DNA of 17,343 nt. Origin: Cudoniella acicularis (Eukaryota > Ascomycota > Leotiomycetes > Helotiales > Helotiaceae). Positions 9,601-17,343 of this stretch are shown here, in pieces. The notes beneath the pieces are model-generated. The model saw only the letters and a program-made list of their open reading frames with translations. It searched no databases and was not told where the DNA came from. How positions within the stretch are numbered: the first letter of the stretch is position 1; every line of letters starts with the position of its first letter. Made by a program: the position numbers and the translations under genes. The stretch lies in the NCBI GenBank assembly GCA_013054445.1, contig JAAMPI010001233.1, positions 1-17,343 on the forward strand, read 5' to 3'.

Positions 9601-10290
9601 TTCATTTACGCGATAGTTAACTCGTAGAGGATAGTAGGACCTTATAGTTCGTAGATAATAAGATATTCGATTAATAGAGATACGAAGCTAATATAGCAGG
9701 TACTAGTATAGATAAAGTAATATATAGTAGAGAGTTAACGATAGATAGTATAAAAAACCTATATTAGCGATGTTAGAAGAGAAGTATATGTTTGGTAGGC
9801 AGCGTCTAACCTTAGCGCTAAAGCGAGGTACCGTTATCACGTATATTAATTTTTAATCAGAATCGGACCCGGCGAGTTTTAGCCGATTTACGAAGCGAAA
9901 GTCCCCGGAATACTAGCGTATTTTTAGTACTTGGCACCTAAAGCCAGTTACGGAGTCACGTGTTATGGTTTGGCACCTGCGCCCTAGAGGCGGCAAATTA
10001 AGCTCTAAATCAGTACCTTTAATTCGTTAGAGATAGTATAGTATTTAGTATCTTAAGCTAGTTTCTTTTACGGAATAATAGAAAATATTTAATCCGTACC
10101 GAATCTCTCGGACACCGTATCTTCCGAAAGTAGCTTTTATCACGTGTTTATTTTATAAAACTTAGGTCAAATTTAACGCGTAAATACTACTATATAAATC
10201 GGCTCTAACCCTGCCTAAAATCTAACCTTCGAGGCTCGCCCGAATATAATACTAACACTTAAATAAAAATCTTTATACTTAAGAAGGGAA
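9601..10290. promoter_or_regulatory. Intergenic region with a poorly mutated patch and repeated TTGGCACCT
   Basis: This is the presumed upstream region of the minus-strand gene ending near 9600. Within 9925-10010 the density of CA and TG rises sharply, so the patch escaped mutation. It holds a direct repeat TTGGCACCT (9931-9939 and 9970-9978) and a CACGTG palindrome between the copies (9957-9962). A second CACGTG lies at 10141-10146. The symmetric arrangement looks like a binding-site cluster, but no factor can be assigned. Confidence 0.4.
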
Positions 10291-10720
10291 GGTATGTTAT
10301 TAGTAGTAACATTATGACCACACTTAGGCTAGGGATAAAGATAAGGCTAGCGACGAGGCTGACGATAAGGCTAACGCTTAGATTTCTGAGAATCAACCCG
10401 TAAGAAGGGATTTCTTTATATGTTATTATTAATTATAATATACCTATGTTTTTAGGCTCGTAAAAGCGGATCCCGCTAGTAAAAGTAGGTATTTTCTATT
10501 CTAGTTATTATCTTTTTTAGGGTCTTTACTTGTCCCTCGTCTATAATAATATCTTATCTCTTCTCTAAACTACGTCTAACTAGTCGCCTAGCCTTCTGCT
10601 TATATAATACCCTACTAATTAAACGTCCGGGTTCTCGTAACAACTCTTTCTCGAGTAGAAGCAAACAAACCTAAATATTTAAACCTTACCTAAGATATAG
10701 CTTATAAAAGTAATTCCGGT
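10291..10720 (-). pseudogene. Unidentified coding fossil, possibly the 3' part of the next gene
   Basis: The minus-strand frame through 10670 reads VCLLLLEKELLREPGRLI, then SRVLYKQKARRLVRRSLEK, DIIIDEGQVKTLKKI and RDPLLRA, with very few stops between about 10680 and 10460. The basic, helical, Leu-rich character suggests a coiled coil or DNA-binding helix, but the family is not recognised. Towards 10300 the frame becomes rich in Pro-Gln/stop positions from an imperfect short repeat (about 10330-10375). Its frame differs by one from the long fossil upstream, so it is either a separate gene or the same gene after an intron or frameshift near 10700-10760. Confidence 0.4.
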
Positions 10721-13110
10721 ATTAAAAAAGAAATACTACGTATTAGATTATTATATATCGATCGTATCCCGGATAGCTAGGTATATGACATCTCGTTTAT
10801 AGCTTAGACGTGTCTTCGATATAAGGCTAGAGATTATAACTATTATTTTTTATTACGTATCGTAATATATATAAGGTCTTACGCTACGATCAAAATTTAA
10901 TCTTATAACTCTGTCTTTATAACTTATTATATATCGAATAGTATAATCGAGTCTGTTCTAGATATATCAAGATTTTAATTACTAACTATATGTTTCCTTT
11001 ACTTTTACTTTAGAATATACGCGGCCGTAATAAATATAAAATAATAGACGAAAGAAAGGAAGGTTAAGAACGTTTCTATTTAACTTTTCTAGAAGAAATT
11101 ACTCTATTAGGAAGCTAAAGTAATTTAGTTAAGAAATATATTAAGAATTGCCGTAAATAGGGCAAATAAACAAACTATATATTATCTCGAGCGTAATACT
11201 AGGTTACTAGTTATACGATTAGAGAGGCTCTTCTAAGAAGCCCCTCCTCGTATAGTCAATAGATTAGTAAAGTACGTATTGTTTCTCTAAAAGAGCCGTA
11301 CGAATAAGCGGCTTAAAAGGTATAATTTTCCGAATAGCTAAGACTAGAACCCTTTAGGATTTATAAAGACTAGCCTCTATATTTTCGTTAACACTTTCCT
11401 ATTCCAAGTATATATTTGTCGTACCGCCGGAGTAAATAACCTATATCTAGTTTAGGGTTCCCGTGACCTATAAATAGTCTAACTAAAGATTTAGTATAGG
11501 TCTCTTAAAGGCTTACGTAATATTATAATATTCCGAAAATCGAATCTTATTAGAGAAAATACCTAAAAGGTCGCCTAGGAATACGGGGATAATAGGAAAG
11601 ACACTAACTAGTTTCTCGGCGTTAGGTCGAATTGATATAAAGAACGACTTATTCGTCCCCGATTCTATATACGTATCTTCTATAAGTCGTTTCGGATTAC
11701 TCTCGGTTAAGGTAGCTATATAACTACTTATAAGCTTATACGACGCTTCTTCTTCGTCGGAGTACTACGTATTAGATCTATTATCTTAAGCTGATTCTAG
11801 TATACTTAATATCTCGGTAATAGATATATATAGTAGGTCTAGCCTGCCTAACAAGTTACCTTTAGCCTACTTAAGCGCTCGGAGTTCGATCTGTCTGATA
11901 TAGCTAGAATATACTTTTTCCTAGGACATAATAATGTTTATCAGTTCTCTTAAAGAGTGCTTCCTTTTAAGGAAGGACTTATAATACTTGTTAAACTTAG
12001 TATCTCGATAGAGTAAGATAGTTACTATACTAGTATTCTTTATATCATATAAATCCTTCTATTATAGTCGATATCTTCGCTGATTTTCGTTATAAGTTCC
12101 GATGCCGACTAGAGTAATAAATTTAGCCGTTATAGCCTTTTCTTATAGCGTATATCCGCTAGTAGGTCCTCTACCGGCGATAAGCGATAATAGGTCAATA
12201 GTCTCGGCGTGTCTCTTAATAATATCCTAGTAGAAGGCTTCCTCCTACGCTTTTTAAAGGCTAATGCCTATATTACCTGCTCCTGACTTTATAATTCTTT
12301 TAATCGCTTTTTTAAAAGGTTTCTTTATAAGGTCGTTTTCGGTATACTTTTAGATTTTAGCCGTGTTTATTATAGTCTTTATATTTATTATTTAGAAGCT
12401 AGACCTACCGACCTGAATACGTATTTTCGCTACCTTTAGTAATATAGATATTATAATATCTACTATATCTTTAAATCGTAGTATTTCTAATATATTTTCT
12501 TCTAAAAAGTAAGTTGTTTAAGAGATTTGACCTAGGGCGTCCGTAATATCAAGCGTTGACGTATCGTCTTCTAGTACTACGTGGCCCTCTACGGCTATAT
12601 CTAACGATTATAAGAGAGATCTTTATATTAAAATTTCGACTAGTTGTCGAGACTCGTCTACGGAATCGATTAAGCCTAAGCCATCGATTAAGGGGACGAT
12701 CTACGACTTATATCTCGAGTCTTTCGACTACGCTTTAGATAATCTTCGTTTACGCTTCCGTTTATTTAGTCTATCTATTCCGGTATAGCTTACGACGGTG
12801 TCAGATCTATCGGGATTTGTCTGTCGTAATAAAATTCGAGACCGTATCGGAGGAGGAGAAGGTAGTAAAGATAGAGAAGTCAGCGGAGAGGTTAGGGTAG
12901 AGGAGAGAGGGGGTGATAACGACGAACGATAAGATATAGGAGGCGACGACGTAGGAGATCGTTATAGCGAAGGGATAGTAGATTTTATAATAATACTATT
13001 AATATCTTCGCCGCCGTCGTCGTCGTCGTCGATACTTAGCGGGCAATTAGTAAAGTCACTAGGACGGCCTAGCTTAATTCGATATAAACGGGCTAAAGAC
13101 TATTAATTCG
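10721..13110 (-). pseudogene. Long unidentified protein-coding fossil with acidic N-terminal run
   Basis: One minus-strand frame holds from about 13110 to at least 11100 (checked at 13030, 12133 and 11422), about 670 codons without indels, and may go on to about 10760. Near the N-terminus is KLGRPSDFTNCPLSI, then five consecutive Asp codons (GAC repeat, 13030-13016), a Ser/Pro-rich low-complexity stretch (about 12960-12830) and a basic RLNKRKRKRR patch (about 12775). The rest reads as a globular helical protein: LIDGLGLIDSVDESRQLVE, AVEGHVVLEDD, LYDIKNTSIVTILLYRDTK, YSDEEEASYKLISS, FPIIPVFLGDLLGIFSNK. I recognise no family or transposase motif. The acidic run and the following basic patch would fit a nuclear protein, but that is inference. 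A plus-strand open frame at 12556-12738 is an antisense shadow. The 5' end lies within about 50-100 bp of a divergent fossil. Confidence 0.6.
13009..13033. repeat. Short CGC/CGT trinucleotide run
   Basis: A tract of two GCC-type units followed by five GTC-type units on the plus strand. On the minus strand it encodes consecutive Asp then Gly residues in the long fossil gene. It contains CG but no CA or TG, so it had no RIP target sites and is preserved. Confidence 0.6.
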
Positions 13111-13152
13111 AACCTAATTACTTCTTAATACTACTAACTAAGTTTAAAAAAC

Positions 13153-14335
13153 ATGACTATCTCCTGTTATAGTATAGTATCATCGGTATTAGTAATACTA
13201 TTCTTCGTAAGTATAGCGCGAAATATGTTTCGCGTCTGCTCCGTAAATCGCGCGGCTCGTAAGGCCGTATTATCTGCTATAGAGGCTATACTACGAGAGG
13301 GAAGTGACGATGATGTTAAGAGAAGTGATCTAGTAGATAATAATAGCGGAAAGGAAACCTTACTACTTCCGGAGATATTCTAGAACCTTTTAAATCTTCT
13401 AATAGGAACGCGAAGAGTTAAGCGATCAAAACTCTAAAACGGTTATAGAGTTTCTCGTAAAGAGAAGAGCTTTATTTTACTAAAGCCTTTATTATTTTAT
13501 AAAGTAAATTCTATAATATTAGTTATTTCTAAAAGTCTTTATATCTATTCTAATACTCTTCGCGTTTCTATATAATTATTATAAGGTTAAGACTTAAGGT
13601 AAGGAAAAAGCGCGTGTCGGAATTCCTAGCCGAGTCCTAAGTGACTTGTTTAGAGAAAAGAAGAGGTAGAAAGGGATAACGCTATTACTAGCTACTCTTC
13701 CTCGTACTCCCTACTTCTAAGTCTTCGATATAAGTTATATAAATAAAGAATCTCTTCCCGAATACGATAACGGCGTTACTTAAAGAAGTTAAACCGATAC
13801 TTATACCTATCGATTACCTTTAGTAGAGACAATATTCTAAAATACTCGAGATACGGCTATAATATTAAACAAATTAGGCCGGGTAAAAGAGTTAGGAGTC
13901 GAAATAGCTTTAGTTTATAAGAGATTAGCTACGAGATAAGGCTCTACACGCGAGATTCGCGAGATTATTAATAGTAGGAGAATTTTACTTTTAAAAACAG
14001 AGATATAGGGATAGACGACTAGAAATAAGGCGATAGACATTATTATCCGAAAATATAGATCGTAAACCTCTTAAAGTTAGGAATTTATTATCTTTTAGTT
14101 CTTTTCGATCTAAACGACAGCACTTCTCCGCTTAAAGTCAGCGATAGGAACTTATTATCGAGCTTTAGCGGTTTATCGTCTACTATATAACTGTCCGTTA
14201 TAATAGGAATTAGTAACGGGCTAACGACCTAGTTGTCCCCGCCTTAAATCGGGCCTATTAAGAGTCAAATGTTAGTAGGTAGTAAGCTATTTTTAGTACG
14301 GATATCCTTATAGTTATTAGCTTAAAGGAGTAAGG
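13153..14335 (+). pseudogene. Unidentified protein-coding fossil
   Basis: From an ATG at 13153 the frame is open for 76 codons to a TAG at 13381. The same frame then stays coding-like to about 14335 with TAG/TAA interruptions and one TGA near 13644, giving about 390 codons. The N-terminal 25 residues are hydrophobic (VLVILFFVSIA) and could be a signal anchor or a chance product of mutation. Next come KAVLSAIEAILREGSDDD and a Lys/Leu-rich part (13440-13560). From 13650 the frame is stop-poor: VERDNAITSYSSSYSLLLSL, YNIKQIRPGKRVRSR, LGIYYLLVLFDLNDS, SVIIGISNGLTT. No family is recognised. The start lies only tens of bases from the divergent fossil on the minus strand, so the first exon or start may be misplaced. 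Confidence 0.5.
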
Positions 14336-14599
14336 CACTAGTATAAGTAGGTACTTTAGTTTTTAGTTAGTATATTTTTAGGGTGTTTACGATCGCTTAT
14401 CTACGAAAGAGTCTTATTTCCTTAAGAACTTCTAGTTAATACCTATATATCACAGAATCAAATATTGATTAGAAGGGCTATAACGTCGTAGTATTTATAA
14501 TCCTCTATTAATTTAAATAAAAGCATCTCTATATATATTAAAAATCAAGATATTTCCTTATAAAATTTCTACCGACGTTACGTCTAATCCTAGCTAGTG
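14336..14599. other. Non-coding AT-rich stretch
   Basis: I see no coding frame or structured element here. It separates the plus-strand fossil from the repeat cluster and is mutated like its surroundings. Confidence 0.4.
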
Positions 14600-14935
14600 T
14601 CGGANATCTTCGANAGGAGGGGTAGTCACCTCTAGCCGGCTANTGATTATAATAGCACGTGATTTNCGTNAGGTAANACTAAAAACGAAAGCTATTTTAG
14701 GCTACTAAAACTAAAAATAGTTACTTANTACCCGTTAAAAGANNTATAGTAATAAAAATAGCTACTTGCTCGANNGATATAAAAAGTATNACTATAAAAA
14801 TAGCTACTTGTTAGAAGTAGTATAGTACTAGAACTAGCTACTTNTTAGAAGTNGTTTANTATAGTATTAAACAAGTAGCTTATTTAAAGTATATAATAGT
14901 ATAGTAGTAGAATTAGCTANTTATTATAAAGGTAC
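14600..14935. repeat. Degenerate repeat cluster with ambiguous bases
   Basis: A short motif around AAATAGCTACTTG recurs at about 14713, 14755, 14796, 14831 and 14911, roughly every 35 to 45 bp apart from the last, plus one inverted copy AACAAGTAGCT (14870-14880). Seventeen or so ambiguous bases are concentrated here (14605 to 14920). Aligning copies, the ambiguous base at 14844 faces G at 14810, and 14853 faces A at 14819, both after T, so they look like G/A differences at TG sites. A CACGTG lies at 14656-14661. The cluster probably marks a collapsed or multi-copy repeat, perhaps an element end. Confidence 0.6.
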
Positions 14936-15289
14936 GGCAATTATTTTTAGAGCGACTTATCGCCACTTCTAATCTTAGTAGGCTCTAAGCGCTAAGCGAA
15001 CAAATATGGCTATAAGAGTAGAACCGTAACCTATTGTCGTAACTTTAACTATAAGCTAAAATTATAATTCGAAGATAAGAAAGACTATTACGAGTAGTAT
15101 AAGTATAGGCTTCTACCGCTAAGGTTATAGAACCTTAGCTTACTGTCTTTTATATAGAAGATATTAAGACGACGTTAATAGATACTATTAGTCTAGATCC
15201 TAAAACTTATATTATTAGAGTTATAAAGGATAAGTATCTAGAGAGAAGTCTTTAAGTAATCCTAGACCTCGATATCTAACGTTATCTAA
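14936..15289. other. No clear gene; weak coding-like stretch
   Basis: A plus-strand frame around 15006-15080 reads YGYKSRTVTYCRNF then a Lys-rich stretch, faintly like a small zinc-ribbon protein, but it is short and unsupported further on. I would not call a gene. Confidence 0.2.
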
Positions 15290-15759
15290 TATATATATAG
15301 CGTAGGCTAAATAATTTTTTATCTAGTAGATCTTCTACTTTTCTAATAAGTATTAAGTCCTTAAACCTAAAGAGCTAATCTATCCCCTAGTACCCGTTAA
15401 GTCTTTAGACTAAAAGTCCTTAGTTCTTATTATAGGATTATCTCGTCCCTTCCGGCCTTTATAGAGTAGAGATTTAGTGCCTCGTTTTAAGAAGCTAGCC
15501 GGTATATATCTTTCTAGCCTAAGATAACTCTAATCTTAAACTTTTTTTTAGATTATAGGCCTTAGATTAAAAGACCGCTACTTACGACTTCTATTAAGCT
15601 AAGTGGCTAGGAAGGTCTATCTCTAGATAATCTTTTAGATATATAATTAAAGAGTTTTCCGTTCCTTCGTCTTAAAACGTAAATATTATAGCCAAACTCG
15701 CTCTTTAGCTCGTCTACCTTTTCTATAAAAGTGATTTTCTTTCTCCGAAAATTATCTAT
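15290..15759 (-). pseudogene. Small MADS/SRF-like DNA-binding protein, RIP-inactivated
   Basis: The inferred start is ATA at 15759-15757, placed where ATG is expected directly before DNFRRKKITFIEKVDELK. The next block, EFGYNIYVLRRRNGKLFNYI, then PS-stop-PLSLIEVV where Trp would be expected, matches the layout of the short fungal SRF-TF/MADS-like proteins: a basic N-terminal helix with R-RK--KA-EL, a strand with VL-R-NGK--Y, and a WPPS-like end. The frame is unchanged at 15495 and reads on as LGWKDIYRLAS (Trp read at a stop), KAGRDEIIL and ELRTFSLKT to about 15290, giving about 155 codons. Such proteins bind DNA as dimers and regulate transcription; the role here is unknown. It could instead be another small protein with a similar basic N-terminus. 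Confidence 0.55.
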
Positions 15760-16050
15760 TACGCCTTTTATCGAGCGCTATTAAGATCGTACCTTCTCTA
15801 TACTTTAAAGAGACTTAGAATATCCTTCTTAAGGTGTTATAGGCTATTTAATATAATAGTTCTCGAGCTCTTTTCGTAGTATCCTCCGATAATCTGATAA
15901 AGAATATAACCCGCGTATATTTTACCTCTTCTCGATATATAGTATTAGAGCTATAGAGTTTTGCCTTCGAGTTTATCTTTTTAATTTCGGTTAGCGTTTA
16001 ACTACGGGAGAGAAAAACGAAGTCTTACTAGATAATACGATATTATAGCT
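15760..16050. other. Upstream region of the MADS-like fossil
   Basis: AT-rich mutated sequence without a convincing frame. It would contain the promoter of the minus-strand MADS-like gene. No binding motif stands out. Confidence 0.35.
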
Positions 16051-16258
16051 AATATTAATAGTTATAGACTAAAGATAACTAAATCTTTTTTCTAAACTTT
16101 AGGGTAGAGCTAACGCTATAATATTAATAGTTATAGACTAAAGATGACTAAATCTTCTTGATATTTTCTAGGGCAGAGCTAACGCTATATAATATTAATA
16201 GTTATAGACTAAAGATAACTAAATCTTCTTACTATTTTCTAGGGTAGAGCTGACTATA
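16051..16258. repeat. Three-copy direct tandem repeat, about 70 bp
   Basis: Copies begin at 16051, 16120 and 16191 with the same AATATTAATAGTTATAGACT start; periods are 69 and 71 bp. Each runs through AAAGATAACTAAATCTT and a TCTAGGGTAGAGCT-like end. Copies differ at only a few positions, several of them transitions (for example GATAAC versus GATGAC, and GGGTAG versus GGGCAG), plus small indels. It is non-coding and lies between two minus-strand fossils. Confidence 0.9.
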
Positions 16259-16562
16259 AAAGTATAATTCTGAAATCAAGAGTAGAGATTCGTAGATAAT
16301 TAGAAGCTTATATATTTGATAAGGAGGTAGATAGATCTTTAATAAATACTAGGGTCGTGGTTTAATAAAATCCGTGATTGTTTTACTAGCTAGCGGCTAT
16401 AGCCGAAATAGGACGAGACCCTATTTTAAAAATAAAATTATAAAGTAATCTTAGTTAGCTGTTTTAATCGCTTAATCTCTTTAGCTACTAATACGGTATA
16501 CGGACTCGTATAGAAATAAGAACTTTTAGAATAGCTTTAGTATTATTATCTCTCTAGTACTA
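16259..16562. other. Spacer between tandem repeat and BTB fossil
   Basis: I see no coding frame. It would include the 3' end of the BTB gene transcript. Confidence 0.35.
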
Positions 16563-17343
16563 TTAACTATCTAGCCTTGTTATATCTCTAGTAGGCTTCT
16601 TAGGCACTACGCGCTTCTAAATATCCCGTATAAAAGCGCCCCTACCTTTAATCAATTCTATAAACGAAATATACTCCGAGATTATCTCGACGTTAGTAGC
16701 TATATAAAAGGAAATCAACTTTCTTAACCTATCGATATTAGTTTCTAAATCTAGAGTCGAACTATCTAAATACGTATACCGTATAAGATTAATGATTTCT
16801 TAAACCTTAGACGTATTAAGGCGAAGCGTGCTTAGCGTTTAGTATAGCTTAGATAGAACTAACATCTTTAGACTATTGACTCCCTATTTTTCTACTAAGA
16901 CATATAGGGAAGTATAAGTAAGAAAGACCTTACTACTACTCTTAATTAGACTATCGTTTATCGAGGACCTATATATATAAAGGTTAGATCGAGATTCGAT
17001 AAGAGGATATTTAAGAGAATTAAACATATCGGATATAGATATCGGTAGCTCTAGACCAGACCTATATAAATTAAGCGGGCTATTCTTAGATTTCTTCCTT
17101 TTCTTCGATCAAACTTTAAACAACTATTCGTCCTCGGGCTCTAGTGCGGAGGTACGGGGTACGGGAGGGGCTATAGAGGAACGGGGCGCGAAGGAAGATC
17201 CTTATCTATCAAGCACTCGAGGCTCTTACGATAACGATTCTGCCTCTATAACCGCTTAAGCCGTAGAGCCCTTCGAGATCGAATAATCTCCTATATAGGC
17301 GAACTAAGCAAACCGTATAAATGTTCTTTTATCCGCGTCTATC
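16563..17343 (-). pseudogene. BTB/POZ-domain protein, 3' part, RIP-inactivated
   Basis: The minus-strand frame enters at the right edge with DKRTFIRFA, stop, FAYIGDYS. This is the end of a fungal BTB domain, whose usual form is D--TF-RF-QFAYTGDY. BTB domains mediate dimerisation and, in many proteins, cullin-3 contact. A Ser/Pro-rich linker, an acidic LEPEDE and a basic KKRKKSK follow. The C-terminal helical region reads KVFLTYTSLYVLVEK, then GVNSLKMLVLSKLY, EIINLIRYTYLDSS, NIDRLRKLISFYIATNVEII and GRGAFIRDI, the standard tail of this large fungal family. It ends near the TAA at 16565-16563. About eleven in-frame stops are present, one of them TGA (about 17105). The N-terminus lies outside the window. 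The cellular role is unknown, as for most expanded fungal BTB families. Confidence 0.87.

Noticed and set aside
10309..10450. Plus-strand short gene with a GTAAGA...TTTTAG intron near 10399-10455
   Set aside because: The frame after the putative intron fills with stops, while the minus strand has a long stop-poor frame here (10460-10680).
12556..12738. Plus-strand 60-codon open frame
   Set aside because: It lies antisense to the long minus-strand fossil, whose frame is continuous over 2 kb; the open frame is a shadow.
15006..15080. Small zinc-ribbon protein
   Set aside because: Only one short CxxC-like stretch is visible and the frame has no support before or after it.
480..17343. Genes using a variant genetic code in which TAG and TAA encode Gln
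   Set aside because: The WD signature Trp codon is TAG in 13 WD units and TAA in one, catalytic His reads Tyr in the sirtuin and GHSD motifs, and starts read ATA. Missense and Trp losses fit RIP, not a reassigned code.

Overview
The window looks like a gene-bearing, AT-rich island from the genome of a filamentous ascomycete (Pezizomycotina) that has been heavily hit by repeat-induced point mutation (RIP). CA and TG dinucleotides are scarce and TA is abundant, while CG stays common. On both strands, long reading frames can be followed for 0.5 to 2 kb without indels, broken almost only by TAG and TAA where Gln or Trp codons would be expected. No intact conventional gene was found. The features below are fossil genes recognised by translating through these stops.

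Layout. Bases 1 to about 240 are a non-mutated flank with short inverted repeats and ambiguous bases. From about 480 to 2294 (minus) lies a HeLo-domain protein (fungal prion-inhibition and propagation / programmed-cell-death family). Facing away from it, about 2775 to 6530 (plus), is a NACHT NTPase with a 14-unit WD40 array (NWD / HET-E-like NLR). About 7345 to 8380 (minus) is a sirtuin (SIR2, Hst3/Hst4-like), preceded on the same strand by an unidentified gene (about 8380 to 9600). About 10300 to 13110 (minus) holds one or two unidentified genes, and 13153 to about 14335 (plus) another. An ambiguous-base repeat cluster (14600 to 14935), a small MADS/SRF-like protein (15290 to 15759, minus), a three-copy 70-bp tandem repeat (16051 to 16258) and the 3' part of a BTB/POZ protein (16563 to the right edge, minus) complete the window.

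How the genes relate. The HeLo and NLR genes form a divergent pair. In fungi such pairs are known as an NLR sensor and its HeLo membrane-acting executor in heterokaryon incompatibility and related immune-like cell death. The sirtuin, BTB and MADS-like genes have no evident common pathway with that pair.

The most notable point is that I recognise no transposon protein. The RIP target seems to have been a block of ordinary accessory genes, so the block (or its parts) was probably duplicated, for example as a segmental duplication or as cargo of a large mobile element. All mutated-residue statements are read from the sequence. Family names come from my knowledge of the motifs, and no database search was possible.
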